Below, one piece after another: positions 41,517-50,641 of a DNA stretch of 64,000 nucleotides (positions are counted from its first letter, which is position 1; each line of letters opens with the position of its first letter). Source of the stretch: Pelomonas sp. Root405 (GTDB taxonomy: Bacteria > Pseudomonadota > Gammaproteobacteria > Burkholderiales > Burkholderiaceae_C); the NCBI RefSeq assembly GCF_001425165.1, contig NZ_LMDU01000011.1, positions 434,058 through 498,057 of the forward strand, given 5' to 3'. Made by a program: the position numbers and the translations under genes. The notes under the pieces were generated by a model. The model ran no database searches. It was not told the DNA's origin and worked only from the letters and a program-made list of their open reading frames with translations.

Positions 41517-43313
41517 ATGAAGTTACCTGCCCTGCTGACCGGCCTGCTGCTGGCCTGCACCCTCCATGGGGCGGATGCCCAGGAGAAAGTACTGCGCCAG
41601 TCCTTCAAGGTGGCCGAGACCGGCTTCGACCCGGCCCAGATCACTGACCTCTACTCCAAGAACATCGCCGCCGCCATCTTCGACGCGCCGCTGGAGTACG
41701 ACTTCGGCGCCCGCCCGTTCAAGCTGCGGCCGAACACGCTGGTCGAGATGCCCGAGATCAGTGCCGACTTCAAGACCATCACGATGCGGGTCAAGCCCGG
41801 CATCTATTTCGCCGACGACCCGGCCTTCAAGGGCAAGAAGCGCGAACTGACCGCCGAGGACTACGTCTACAGCGTCAAGCGCCACTACGACCCGCAATGG
41901 AAGAGCGGCAACCTCTATCTGCTGGAGAACGTCAAGATCGCCGGCCTGTCGGAGCTGCGCACCGAGTTGATGAAGGCCAAGAAGCCTTTCGACTACGACC
42001 GCCCGGTTGAAGGACTGAAGGCGCTGGACCGCTACACCTTCCAGATCAAGCTCGGCGTGGCCGACCCGCGCTTTGTCTACCAGTTCAGCGACGCCGGCTT
42101 CCTGGGTGCCGTGGCGCGCGAGGTGGTCGAGTTCTATGGCGACAAGATCATGGAACACCCGGTCGGCACCAATGCCTGGCGTCTGGGGGAGTGGCGGCGC
42201 AGCTCGCGCATCGTGCTCGAGAAGAACCCGAACTTCCGCGACGTGCGCTATGCCGAGGTGGCGCCGCCCGATGCCAGCGAGCAGCTCAAGGCCGAGGTGG
42301 CGGCGCTGCAGGGGAGGAAGCTGCCGATGTTGGACCGCGTCGTCATCGACATCATCGAGGAGGCCCAGCCGCGCTGGCTGTCCTTCCTGAATGGCGAGGC
42401 CGAAATGATCGAGGAGGTGCCCATCGACTTCTCCAGCATCGCCATGCCGGGCAACAAGCTGGCGCCCAACCTCGCCAAGCGCGGCATCACGATGACGCGC
42501 TATCCGCGCTCCGACATCTCGCTGAGCTACTACAACATGGAAGACCCGGTCATCGGCGGCTACACGCCCGAGAAGGTCGCGCTGCGCCGCGCGATCAATC
42601 TCGCCGTCGACCTGGACAAGGAAATCCGACTCGTGCGGCGCGGGCAGGCACTGAAGAGCCAGAGCCCCGTGCCCACGGTCGCCTTCGGCTACGACGCCAA
42701 CTTCAAGTCCGAGAACAGCGAATACAACCTGCCCAAGGCCAAGGCGTTGCTGGACATGTACGGCTACAAGGACGTCGACGGCGACGGCTATCGGGAGCTG
42801 CCCGACGGCAAGCCGCTGCTCATCGAGTACTCCACGCTGGCCGACGGCGAGCGCCGCCAACTGGCCGAGCAATGGAAGAAGAACATGGACGCGCTGGGCG
42901 TCAACATGACCTTCAAGATCGGCAAGTTCCCCGAGCAGCTCAAGGCCGCCAACGCGGGCAAGCTGCAGATGTGGGGCGTCGGCTGGGTCGGCACCACGCC
43001 CGACGGCGACACCTTCCTGGCGCTGGGCTCCGGCAAGGCCAAGGGCAAGGCCAACAAGCCGCGCTTCGACCTGCCGGCCTTCGAGGCGCTGTACGAGAAG
43101 CAGAAGACCCTGCCCGACGGCCCCGAGCGCGCCGCGCTGATGCTGGACGCACAACGCCTGCTCGTCGCCTACGCGCCCTACAAGTTCCACGTGCACCGCA
43201 TCTGGACGGACATGGCCCACCCGTGGGTACGCGGCTACAGCCGCAACATCTTTGTGCGCGACTATTGGAAGTACGTCGACATCGACACCGCCGCACTGCC
43301 GAAATCCAAGTAG
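41517..43313 (+). CDS. ABC transporter substrate-binding protein 1 (SBP_bac_5 family)
   Basis: This 598-aa periplasmic binding protein for peptides or similar compounds has the signal MKLPALLTGLLLACTLHGADA. The family-5 core includes MRVKPGIYFADDPAFKGKKR, LTAEDYVYSVKRHYDP, FYGDKIMEHPVGTNAW, VILEKNPNF-type IVLEKNPNFRDVR and YYNMEDPVIGGYTPEKVALR. It is transcribed away from the importer operon and is followed after 9 bases by a paralog of the same length. The ATG at 41517 was preferred to the adjacent GTG at 41514. Confidence 0.94.
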   Translation: MKLPALLTGLLLACTLHGADAQEKVLRQSFKVAETGFDPAQITDLYSKNIAAAIFDAPLEYDFGARPFKLRPNTLVEMPEISADFKTITMRVKPGIYFADDPAFKGKKRELTAEDYVYSVKRHYDPQWKSGNLYLLENVKIAGLSELRTELMKAKKPFDYDRPVEGLKALDRYTFQIKLGVADPRFVYQFSDAGFLGAVAREVVEFYGDKIMEHPVGTNAWRLGEWRRSSRIVLEKNPNFRDVRYAEVAPPDASEQLKAEVAALQGRKLPMLDRVVIDIIEEAQPRWLSFLNGEAEMIEEVPIDFSSIAMPGNKLAPNLAKRGITMTRYPRSDISLSYYNMEDPVIGGYTPEKVALRRAINLAVDLDKEIRLVRRGQALKSQSPVPTVAFGYDANFKSENSEYNLPKAKALLDMYGYKDVDGDGYRELPDGKPLLIEYSTLADGERRQLAEQWKKNMDALGVNMTFKIGKFPEQLKAANAGKLQMWGVGWVGTTPDGDTFLALGSGKAKGKANKPRFDLPAFEALYEKQKTLPDGPERAALMLDAQRLLVAYAPYKFHVHRIWTDMAHPWVRGYSRNIFVRDYWKYVDIDTAALPKSK

Positions 43314-43322
43314 AGCCCTGTG

Positions 43323-45119
43323 ATGAAACGCCTGCTCGCCACTCTCGCCGCCTGCGCCGCACTGGTCCTGCCGGCGGGTGCCGCCGAGCCCGTCAAGACG
43401 CTGCGTTATGCCTTCCGCATCGCCGAGACCGGCTTCGACCCGGTGCGGCTGTCGGACATCTATTCGCGCACCATCACGGGCCACATCTTCGAGAGCCTCT
43501 ACACCTACGACCCGCTGGCCCGGCCGACGCGCATCGTGCCGCTGATTGCGGCTGGCGAGCCGGAGATCAGCGCCGACTTCAAGACCTTCACCATCAAGGT
43601 GCAGCCCGGCATCTATTTCGCCGACGACCCGGCTTTCAAGGGCAAGAAGCGCGAGGTCACGGCGCACGACTTCGTCTACAGCATCAAGCGCTATGCCGAC
43701 CCGGCCACCAACAGCCAGGGCTGGATCAGCTACGAGGATGCCGGCCTCGTCGGCCTGGGCGAATTGCGCAGCCAGGTCATCAAGGCCAAGAAGCCTTTCC
43801 CCTACGACACCGAGGTGGAAGGCGTGCGCGCGCTGGACCGCTACACGATGCAGCTCAGGACCAAGGCGCCGCGGCCGCGCCTGGTCGAGTCCATCCTGGC
43901 TGGCAACGACCTCTACGGCGCGATGGCGCGCGAGGTCGTCGAGTTCTATGGCGACAAGATCATGGAGCACCCGGTCGGCACGGGGCCTTACATGCTGAAG
44001 GAATGGCGGCGCAGCTCACAGATGGTGTTCGAGCGCAACCCGGCCTACCGCGAGCGCGTCTACGACGCCCAGCCCGCCGCCGACGACAAGGAAGCCTTGG
44101 ACATCCTCGCCAAGCTCAAGGGGCGCCGCATCCCGATGATCGACCGCGTCGTCGTCGACATCATTGTCGAGAACCAGCCGCGCTGGCTGGCCTTCCTGAA
44201 CAACGAGCACGACTTCATGGAGCGCGTGCCCGAGGACTTCCTGACCCAGGCCGCACCCGGCGGCAAGATCGCGCCCAACCTCGCCAAGCGTGGCATGCAG
44301 GCGGTGTTCACGCTCGCGCCCGACATGACGCTGACCTGCTTCAACATGGAGGATCCGGTCATCGGCGGCTACACGCCCGACAAGGTCGCGCTGCGCCGCG
44401 CCCTATCGCTGGCCTATGACGTGAAAAAGGAAATCCGTCTCGCGCGGCGCGGCTTCGCGATCCCCGGCCAGGCACCCGTCGTGCCGGGCACGACCGGCTA
44501 CGACGCCGAGTTCAAGAGCGAGATGAGCGACCACGACCCGGCCCGCGCCAAGGCGCTGCTCGACATGTATGGCTATGTCGACAAGGACGGCGACGGCTGG
44601 CGCGACCTGCCCGACGGCCAACCCCTCGTGCTGACGCGCAACACCGAGCCCAACTCCCTGAGCCGCGCCATCGACGAGCTGTGGGAGAAGTCCCTGCGTG
44701 CGGTCGGGATCAAGCTGCAGGTCAAGATCCAGCAATGGCCCGAGAACCTCAAGGCCGCGCAGTCCGGCAAGTACCAGATGTGGCCGGTGGGCTCCACGGC
44801 CGCCCAGCCTGATGGCCAGGGTTCGCTGCAGCGCTACTACGGCCCGGCCAGCGGCACGCAGAACCTGCCGCGCTTCAAGGACGCGCGCTTCGACGCCATC
44901 TACGACCGCATGCAGGCGCTGCCCGACGGGCCGGAGCGCGACGCGCTGTTCAAGGAAGCCAAGCGCATCGCCGTGGCCTATGTGGCCTACAAGGTGCACG
45001 CCCATCGCATGCTGATCGACATCGAGCAACCCTGGATGAGCGGCTACCGCCGCCCGCTGTTCTGGCAGGACTTCTGGCAGTTCGTCGACATCGACGAGAG
45101 CAAGCGGCCCGTCCGTTGA
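43323..45119 (+). CDS. ABC transporter substrate-binding protein 2 (SBP_bac_5 family)
   Basis: This 598-aa paralog of the preceding gene has a Sec signal (MKRLLATLAACAALVLPAGAA). It shares blocks such as IAETGFDP, PGIYFADDPAFKGKKRE, FYGDKIMEHPVGTGPYMLKE, NMEDPVIGGYTPDKVALRRA and ALLDMYGYVDKDGDGWRDLP, but differs in the ligand-lining middle (AGNDLYGAMAREVV; LTRNTEPNSLSRAIDE). The importer may therefore take two related substrates. The ATG at 43323 directly follows a GTG as in the first copy, so even the translation-start context is duplicated. Confidence 0.94.
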   Translation: MKRLLATLAACAALVLPAGAAEPVKTLRYAFRIAETGFDPVRLSDIYSRTITGHIFESLYTYDPLARPTRIVPLIAAGEPEISADFKTFTIKVQPGIYFADDPAFKGKKREVTAHDFVYSIKRYADPATNSQGWISYEDAGLVGLGELRSQVIKAKKPFPYDTEVEGVRALDRYTMQLRTKAPRPRLVESILAGNDLYGAMAREVVEFYGDKIMEHPVGTGPYMLKEWRRSSQMVFERNPAYRERVYDAQPAADDKEALDILAKLKGRRIPMIDRVVVDIIVENQPRWLAFLNNEHDFMERVPEDFLTQAAPGGKIAPNLAKRGMQAVFTLAPDMTLTCFNMEDPVIGGYTPDKVALRRALSLAYDVKKEIRLARRGFAIPGQAPVVPGTTGYDAEFKSEMSDHDPARAKALLDMYGYVDKDGDGWRDLPDGQPLVLTRNTEPNSLSRAIDELWEKSLRAVGIKLQVKIQQWPENLKAAQSGKYQMWPVGSTAAQPDGQGSLQRYYGPASGTQNLPRFKDARFDAIYDRMQALPDGPERDALFKEAKRIAVAYVAYKVHAHRMLIDIEQPWMSGYRRPLFWQDFWQFVDIDESKRPVR

Positions 45120-45223
45120 AATCGCCGGGCGCGTCCCACGGAATCGACGGCCTGTCGCATGGCGGTGGCGGGCACGCGCCCTGCCGCTAGGCTTCGCTCC
45201 ATCAACACCGAAAGGAGTCCCGG

Positions 45224-45562
45224 ATGAACGACGCAGAAGAACTCAACAAGCTGGCCGAATTGCATGCCCGCGGCGTGCTGAACGACGAGGAGTTCGCCAA
45301 GGCCAAGGCCCGCGTGCTGAGCGGCCAGCCGCACACCGGCTCCTACACCAGCGGCGCCGCGCCGGCCCCGGGCGTCAGTGCCGTCAACGGCCTGCGACGC
45401 GCCCGCGTGGACCGCTGGATCGGCGGCGTCTGCGGCGGCATCGCCCGCGCGACCAACCTGGATTCATGGATCTGGCGCCTGATCTTCACGGTGCTCTTCC
45501 TCGCCTTTGGCAGCGGCATCCTGGTCTACATCCTGCTCTGGATCTTCGTTCCGGAGGAGTGA
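45224..45562 (+). CDS. SHOCT-PspC domain protein
   Basis: This 112-aa protein has an N-terminal SHOCT-like helix pair (LNKLAELHARGVLNDEEFAKAKARVL), then a flexible stretch. A PspC domain follows with RVDRWIGGVCGGIARATNLDSWIWRL and a transmembrane helix ending in ILLWIFVPEE. PspC-type proteins take part in envelope stress responses. A good Shine-Dalgarno (AAAGGAG) precedes the ATG. It stands alone between the binding-protein genes and the wax ester synthase gene and ends at an 11-bp hairpin. Confidence 0.9.
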   Translation: MNDAEELNKLAELHARGVLNDEEFAKAKARVLSGQPHTGSYTSGAAPAPGVSAVNGLRRARVDRWIGGVCGGIARATNLDSWIWRLIFTVLFLAFGSGILVYILLWIFVPEE

Positions 45563-45564
45563 TC

Positions 45565-45590
45565 GCAGGCGCCCCGAACGGGGCGCCTGC
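45565..45590 (+). terminator. Strong hairpin after the PspC gene
   Basis: GCAGGCGCCCC and GGGGCGCCTGC form a perfect 11-bp stem with a GAAC tetraloop, 2 bases after the stop. There is no clear T tract, but the position and stability favour a terminator or 3'-end protector. Confidence 0.6.
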
Positions 45591-45652
45591 GCGCTTGCCG
45601 GAGCGGCAGGCACGGGTATGCTGGGCCAACAAAGAGCCCAGGAGACAGCCCG

Positions 45653-47272
45653 ATGAAACAGCTCGCCGGCCTCGACGCCAGCTTCCTCTACCTGGAAACG
45701 CCGCAGATGCCGATGCATGTCGGCGCCCTGCATTTGCTGGAGCTGCCCGCCGGCTACGACGGCGACTATGTCGAGGACCTGCGCGAGCACATGCGCGCGC
45801 GCATGCCGCTGCTGCCGGCCCTGCGTCGACGCCTCATCTCAATGCCGCTGGGCCTGTCCAACCCTGGGTGGGTGGACGCCGACCCCGATCTCGAAGAACA
45901 CATCGTCGAGATCCCCCTGCCCGCACACAGCGGTATGGCCGAACTGGAAGCTCAGGTGGGCGCGCTGCACACCGTGCTGCTGGACCGCAGTCGCCCGCTG
46001 TGGAAGTTCCACGTCTTCACCGGCCTGGAGCCGGCGCCTGACGGCCAGCCGCGTGTCGCCCTCTACACGCAGTTGCACCACGCCGCGGTCGACGGCCAGG
46101 CCGCCGTCGCGCTGGCCCAGGTCATCCTCGACCTGAGCCCCGAGCCGCGCACCATCGAGGCCGTGGCCGCCCGCGGCAAGAAGCGCGGCCAGCTCGGCAC
46201 CGTCGGCATGCTGCGCGCGGCCGTCTCCCAGCAATGGCAGCAGACCGTCAAGCTGGCCCGCTCGCTGCCCAACGCGGCCAGCATCCTTGGCAACATGGCG
46301 GCAGGCTATGTGGGCGGCGCGGCAGCCGGCGCCTCGGTCGACAAACTTCGCACGCTGCTTGCAGGCGTCGCTGCACAGACCACGGCTGTCGTGCGCGGCA
46401 AGACGGCGGTCTCCACGCTCGGGCCGGCGCCCCGCACCCGCCTCAACGTCAGCCTGTCCGACACACGTTCCTTCGCCGGCGTCACGCTGTCGCTGGCCGA
46501 GCTGAACCGCACGCGCAAGCGCCACCACGCCAGCGTCAACGACGCCGTGCTCTTCGTCATCGGCGGCGCGCTGCGGCGCTACTTCGCCAAGCACGGCCCG
46601 CTGCCGCGCAAGAGCCTCATCGCCGCCGTGCCGGTGTCCACACGCGCCGCCGGCGACACCGCGTCCAACAACCAGGCCACGATGACCTTCATGAGCCTGG
46701 GCACCCACCTCAGCGACCCCAGCGAGCGTCTGGCCCACGTGATGGCGTCCAGCAAGGCGATGAAGGCGCAGATGAGCCAGCTCAAGAGCCTGATGCCGAC
46801 CGACTTCCCGTCCTTGGGCATCCCCTGGCTGATGCAGGCCGGCGCCATGCTCTACGGCCGCGCCAAGGTCGCCGAGAAGCTGCCGGTCGTCGCCAACGTC
46901 GTCATCTCCAACGTGCCCGGGCCACAGCTGCCGCTGTACCTGGCCGGCGCGCAGATGCTGACCAACTACCCCACGTCGATTGCCGTGCACGGCCTGGCCT
47001 TGAACGTGACGGTGCAGACCTACAACCAGTCGCTGGACATCGGCCTGATGGCCTGCGGCAAGGCGCTGCCGGAAACCGCTGAGTTGTCGGCTTATGTGGA
47101 GGCGGCGTTCATGGAGTTCCAGGCGCTGCCGGTGGCGGAGGTCGTGGAGCCTGTGCCAGCGCCGGTGGTCAAGAAGAGGGCGCCAGCGAGGAAGGCCGCA
47201 ACCAAGCCCGTCGCCAAGGCGACAACCAAGCCCCGGGCAAGCATGCCCCGGAAAAAGGCGACAGCTGGCTAA
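45653..47272 (+). CDS. Wax ester synthase/acyl-CoA:diacylglycerol acyltransferase
   Basis: This enzyme transfers acyl groups from acyl-CoA to fatty alcohols or diacylglycerol to make storage lipids at the inner membrane. The 539-aa protein has LDASFLYLETPQMPMHVG near the N-terminus, the catalytic HHAAVDG (142-148, HHxxxDG), the NDAVL block VNDAVLFVIGGALRRYF and the late SNVPGPQLPLYLAGA (PLW-type motif). An unusual basic Lys/Ala/Pro tail follows the enzyme domain (KKRAPARKAATKPVAKATTK...), resembling histone-like tails, and may anchor the enzyme to granules or nucleic acid. A lipase-like gene follows. Confidence 0.95.
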   Translation: MKQLAGLDASFLYLETPQMPMHVGALHLLELPAGYDGDYVEDLREHMRARMPLLPALRRRLISMPLGLSNPGWVDADPDLEEHIVEIPLPAHSGMAELEAQVGALHTVLLDRSRPLWKFHVFTGLEPAPDGQPRVALYTQLHHAAVDGQAAVALAQVILDLSPEPRTIEAVAARGKKRGQLGTVGMLRAAVSQQWQQTVKLARSLPNAASILGNMAAGYVGGAAAGASVDKLRTLLAGVAAQTTAVVRGKTAVSTLGPAPRTRLNVSLSDTRSFAGVTLSLAELNRTRKRHHASVNDAVLFVIGGALRRYFAKHGPLPRKSLIAAVPVSTRAAGDTASNNQATMTFMSLGTHLSDPSERLAHVMASSKAMKAQMSQLKSLMPTDFPSLGIPWLMQAGAMLYGRAKVAEKLPVVANVVISNVPGPQLPLYLAGAQMLTNYPTSIAVHGLALNVTVQTYNQSLDIGLMACGKALPETAELSAYVEAAFMEFQALPVAEVVEPVPAPVVKKRAPARKAATKPVAKATTKPRASMPRKKATAG

Positions 47273-47304
47273 CATCGCCGGGCTCGCCCGATTCCCGTAT
47301 CCGC

Positions 47305-48141
47305 ATGCCCGCTTCCCGCTCGCCACGCCCGTCATCTCGTTTCGGGCGCTGGCAACAGACCCCCACCCACACCCACCCCGACTGGTCCGACCTGCGCGCT
47401 CCCAACGCCTGGCTGCTGATGCTGGAGGGCCGCGCGCCCTGGGAGTACGCGGCGCTCCTGGCCACCATGCCGTGGCTGAAGAAACTGCCGCACGGCGACG
47501 GCCATCCGGTGCTCGTCTTCCCCGGCCTCGGCGCGCATGACTTCACCACGGCGCCTTTGCGCGCGATGCTCGACTCGCTGGGCTATGCGACCCAACCCTG
47601 GGGCCAGGGCTTCAACTTCGGACCGCGGGCCGGCGTGCTGGAGCAGATCAAGCACGACCTGCAGGCCCTGCACCGGCGGCACCACCGCAAGGTCAGCCTG
47701 ATCGGCTGGAGCCTGGGCGGCATCTATGCCCGCGAACTGGCCAAGGAATGCCCCGAGCTGACGCGCTGCGTCGTCACGCTGGGCACGCCGTTCACTGGCC
47801 ACCCGCGCGCAACCAACGCCTGGCGCTTCTTCGAGATGGTCAGCGGCCATGCCTCCAACGACCCCGAATTGATGGCCCAGATCCGCCAGGCGCCGCCGGT
47901 GCCGACGACGTCCATTTACTCCAAGAGCGACGGCGTGGTCGCCTGGCGCTGCAGCGTCAACGAGCCTTCGCCGCTGGCCGAGAACATCGAGGTGCAGGCC
48001 AGCCACATCGGCCTGGGCGTGAACCCGATTGCGCTGTATGCGCTGGCGGACCGGCTGGCCCAGCCGGAGGGCGAATGGCAGCCCTTTGAGCCCAAGGGAG
48101 CGCGGCGGTGGTTCTACCGGACGCCGGCGCAAGCGGAGTGA
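47305..48141 (+). CDS. Alpha/beta hydrolase (lipase/esterase-like)
   Basis: This 278-aa hydrolase has the oxyanion region VLVFPGLGAHDFTTAPL and the nucleophile elbow GWSLGG (134-139, Ser136). An acid/His pair is likely near SKSDGVVAW and ASHIGLGVNP. There is no clear signal peptide, so it probably acts in the cytoplasm. It lies 32 bases after the wax ester synthase gene on the same strand, which suggests a role in turnover of storage lipid or related esters. The first ATG after that gap gives a 30-residue basic N-terminus that may be partly non-coding. Confidence 0.88.
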   Translation: MPASRSPRPSSRFGRWQQTPTHTHPDWSDLRAPNAWLLMLEGRAPWEYAALLATMPWLKKLPHGDGHPVLVFPGLGAHDFTTAPLRAMLDSLGYATQPWGQGFNFGPRAGVLEQIKHDLQALHRRHHRKVSLIGWSLGGIYARELAKECPELTRCVVTLGTPFTGHPRATNAWRFFEMVSGHASNDPELMAQIRQAPPVPTTSIYSKSDGVVAWRCSVNEPSPLAENIEVQASHIGLGVNPIALYALADRLAQPEGEWQPFEPKGARRWFYRTPAQAE

Positions 48142-48148
48142 GCGGCCG

Positions 48149-48772
48149 ATGATCGAGCCGTCGACGCTGCTGGCTTTCACGCTGCTCAACATGAGCTTCG
48201 CGCTCATCCCGGGGCCTGACGTGGTGTGCATCCTGACCAACGCGGTCGCCCGCGGTGCCGCGGCCGGCGCCAAGGTCTGCCTGGGCATCGCCTGCGCGGC
48301 GCTGGTGCATGTTGCGGCCGCAACGCTCGGCCTCACCGCCTTCCTGGCGGCCGTGCCCAGTGCCTTCGTGGCGGTCAAGATCGTCGGCGCCGCCTACCTC
48401 GTCTGGATAGGCTGGCAGATGCTGCGCCACCCGGTGGCCGCGGGCATAGAACCCCGCGCCAGCCGCTGGTCCTCGCCGTTCGCGCAGGGCGCGCTGTCGA
48501 ATCTGTTCAACCCCAAGGTGGCGATCTTCTTCCTGGCCATCCTGCCGCAGTTCATCGACCCGGCCCTCGGCCATCCCGGGCTTCAGGCGCTCATCCTAGG
48601 CCTGGTGTCCATCGCCTCCGGCACGGCCGTCAACCTGTGCACGGCGCTGCTCGGCGGCCGGGCGCGGCAATGGCTGTTGCGCAAGCCCCGCGTCTTCCAG
48701 CGCTTCCAGCAGTTCGCCGGCGCAGCCCTGGTCGGGCTGGGCATCAAGGTGGCGTTGGAGCGGGCTCGCTGA
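48149..48772 (+). CDS. LysE family translocator (RhtB-like)
   Basis: This 207-aa inner-membrane amino-acid or metabolite exporter has about six helices. It starts with FTLLNMSFALIPGPDVVCILTNAVARG, the RhtB/LysE signature (PGPD), and has FAQGALSNLFNPKVAIFFLAILPQFI in the middle, both typical of homoserine/threonine-type exporters. It starts 7 bases after the hydrolase stop. It is distinct from the LysE/ArgO-type gene at 18725-19351, which carries the AQNA signature. Confidence 0.92.
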   Translation: MIEPSTLLAFTLLNMSFALIPGPDVVCILTNAVARGAAAGAKVCLGIACAALVHVAAATLGLTAFLAAVPSAFVAVKIVGAAYLVWIGWQMLRHPVAAGIEPRASRWSSPFAQGALSNLFNPKVAIFFLAILPQFIDPALGHPGLQALILGLVSIASGTAVNLCTALLGGRARQWLLRKPRVFQRFQQFAGAALVGLGIKVALERAR

Positions 48773-48781
48773 AGCCGTACC

Positions 48782-49549
48782 GTGCCGTGGACCTTCGCCC
48801 ACCCGGCGGCCATCCTGCCGCTGCGCCGACTCTGCCCACGCTGGCTGTCTTTGCCGGGCCTGGTCATCGGATCGCTGACGCCTGATCTGGGCTACTACGG
48901 CGGCCAACTCAGCCTGGCTTCGTTCAGCCATACGCCCCTGGGTATCGCCGTCTGCTGCCTGCCGCTAGGGCTGCTGCTGCTCGCATTGCTGCTGCGCCTG
49001 CGCCGACCGTTGACGGTTCTGCTGCCCACTCCGCATCGCCAGCTGATCCGCAGCCATATCGGGTCACCCGCGCGCCTTGTCGCGGTCAAGGTTCTGATTG
49101 CGGCCCAATCCATCGCGCTCGGTGCGACAAGCCATGTGCTTTGGGACTCGTTCACGCACGGCGGCCACTGGGGTGTGTCCCTGCTTCCATTCCTCAGCCT
49201 GCACGTCTTCGACGCGGGAAACCGGCAGATTTACGTCTTCAACGTGCTTCAACACCTCAGCACCGTGATGGGCCTGGCCGCCATGACAGTTACTTATCGC
49301 CGTGCGATTCGTGCGACGGCGTCATCGGCTTCATTGCCCGAGCTGGACACCCGGCGGATTCGGCTGCTCCTCGCCGGCCTTGCGTGCTCGATCACGGTTG
49401 GCCTGCTTGCAGCCGTCGCGTTGGATGCAATGTCGCCGGGTTCCCCTTCGCTTTTCGTCGTGCGCACCACCGTCTGGAGCACCACCTGCTTTGCGGCGCT
49501 GTACCTCCTTGGCAGCATCGCGTGGTGGCGACGGCTGGGCGACGGCTGA
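48782..49549 (+). CDS. DUF4184 family membrane protein
   Basis: This 255-aa integral-membrane protein starts at GTG 48782. The N-terminus MPWTFAHPAAILPLRRL and LVIGSLTPDLGYYGG, followed by LWDSFTHGGHWGV, match DUF4184 (PF13803). Several conserved His and Asp residues lie next to membrane helices, which hints at a metal site. The function is unknown. It is packed 9 bases after the exporter gene and 6 bases before the GFA gene. Confidence 0.85.
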   Translation: MPWTFAHPAAILPLRRLCPRWLSLPGLVIGSLTPDLGYYGGQLSLASFSHTPLGIAVCCLPLGLLLLALLLRLRRPLTVLLPTPHRQLIRSHIGSPARLVAVKVLIAAQSIALGATSHVLWDSFTHGGHWGVSLLPFLSLHVFDAGNRQIYVFNVLQHLSTVMGLAAMTVTYRRAIRATASSASLPELDTRRIRLLLAGLACSITVGLLAAVALDAMSPGSPSLFVVRTTVWSTTCFAALYLLGSIAWWRRLGDG

Positions 49550-49555
49550 TCCTCG

Positions 49556-50005
49556 ATGCAATCCAGTCCCCTCCCATCCAGTACCACGATCCGCTGCTAC
49601 TGCGCGGCCGTCAGACTGCAAGTCGAGGCACCGCCCAACAGCGTCGTGCACTGCCACTGCGGTCAGTGCCGCCGCCTCAGCGGCGCTGCCTTCACCACCT
49701 GGGTGAGCTTCCCGAAAACGGCCGTCGTCCTCACCGGACAGGAGCCGCTGAGCGTCTTCAAGGTCACCGAGAACGTCACACGGCATTTCTGTCGCGTCTG
49801 CGGGTCGCATGTCTTCACGACGGACGCCCGGCTGCCCAGGACGCTGGGCGTGCCGGCCGGCGCGCTGGACGGCGACTTCCCGCTGGCGCCCACCGCCCAT
49901 TACTTCGTCGATCACAAGGCCATATGGCACCACCTGTGCGATGAACTGCCCCGGTTCGGCGGGAACTCCGGCACACAGCCCACGCCTGCACGCGACTCGC
50001 GGTAA
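49556..50005 (+). CDS. GFA family protein (glutathione-dependent formaldehyde-activating fold)
   Basis: This 149-aa zinc protein has the GFA cysteine set: CYCAAVRLQV, CHCGQCRRLSGAAFTTWV and FCRVCGSHVFT. Members of this family (PF04828) bind zinc; some help glutathione trap formaldehyde but most have unknown substrates. gshA is present at 27920-29413, so glutathione should be available. It is the fourth of five closely spaced genes on this strand. Confidence 0.9.
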   Translation: MQSSPLPSSTTIRCYCAAVRLQVEAPPNSVVHCHCGQCRRLSGAAFTTWVSFPKTAVVLTGQEPLSVFKVTENVTRHFCRVCGSHVFTTDARLPRTLGVPAGALDGDFPLAPTAHYFVDHKAIWHHLCDELPRFGGNSGTQPTPARDSR

Positions 50006-50028
50006 GGTATCGCCTTCAACCGGACCTG

Positions 50029-50637
50029 ATGACCATGCAACACCATACCCTCGCCGCCGACGACAAAGACAAGTCCGCCAAGAAGGACGCCCCCGAGAAG
50101 ATGGAAGAGCAGCTGCTCTTCAAGGGCCGCTTCGTCATGATCTTTGGCGAGATCGACGACAAGATGGCGCACGCCACCTGCCGCCGCCTGCTCGCGCTCT
50201 CGCAGGATTCCGATGCGCCGATCACGCTGCTGATCTCCTCGCCCGGCGGCCATGTGGAGAGCGGCGACGCCATCCACGACATGATCCGCTTCGTGCGCGC
50301 GCCGGTGAACATGGTCGGCACCGGCTGGGTGGCCAGCGCCGGCACGCACATCTACCTGTCGGTTCCCAAGGAGCGCCGCTTCGCGCTGCCCAACACGCGC
50401 TTCATGATCCACCAGCCCGCCGGCGGCGCTGGCGGCCAGGCGAGCGACATCGCCATCCAGGCCAAGGAAATCCTCCGGGCCCGTGATCGCCTCGCCGCCA
50501 CCATCGCGCGCGAGACCGGCCAGCCGCTGGAGCGCGTGCGCATCGACATCGAGCGCGATTTCTGGATGAGCACCGAGCAGGCCATCGCTTACGGCCTGGT
50601 GTCCCGCGTCATCGAGCGCCAGGTCGATCTGGGCTGA
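50029..50637 (+). CDS. ClpP-like serine protease, stand-alone
   Basis: This 202-aa protein has the ClpP/crotonase-type fold. The N-terminus is charged and has no signal. LLISSPGGHVESGDAIHDMI forms the oxyanion region, the nucleophile lies in GWVASAGTHI (Ser103), His128 is in RFMIHQPAGG, and Asp177 is in IERDFWMS, so the triad is complete. The nucleophile segment departs from the usual GQAASMGA. No clpX or clpA gene is adjacent, unlike the housekeeping clpP operon, so this is probably a paralog with a specialised role. Confidence 0.9.
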   Translation: MTMQHHTLAADDKDKSAKKDAPEKMEEQLLFKGRFVMIFGEIDDKMAHATCRRLLALSQDSDAPITLLISSPGGHVESGDAIHDMIRFVRAPVNMVGTGWVASAGTHIYLSVPKERRFALPNTRFMIHQPAGGAGGQASDIAIQAKEILRARDRLAATIARETGQPLERVRIDIERDFWMSTEQAIAYGLVSRVIERQVDLG

Positions 50638-50641
50638 AGAA

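Noticed and set aside
41523-43970. 815-codon minus-strand frame under the two binding-protein genes
   Set aside because: It is antisense to two well-supported SBP_bac_5 genes; composition is Asp/Val/Leu/His-rich with no recognisable domain.
42191-44419. 742-codon plus-strand frame bridging both binding-protein genes
   Set aside because: It is an out-of-frame Arg/Ala/Gly-rich translation of the two real genes.
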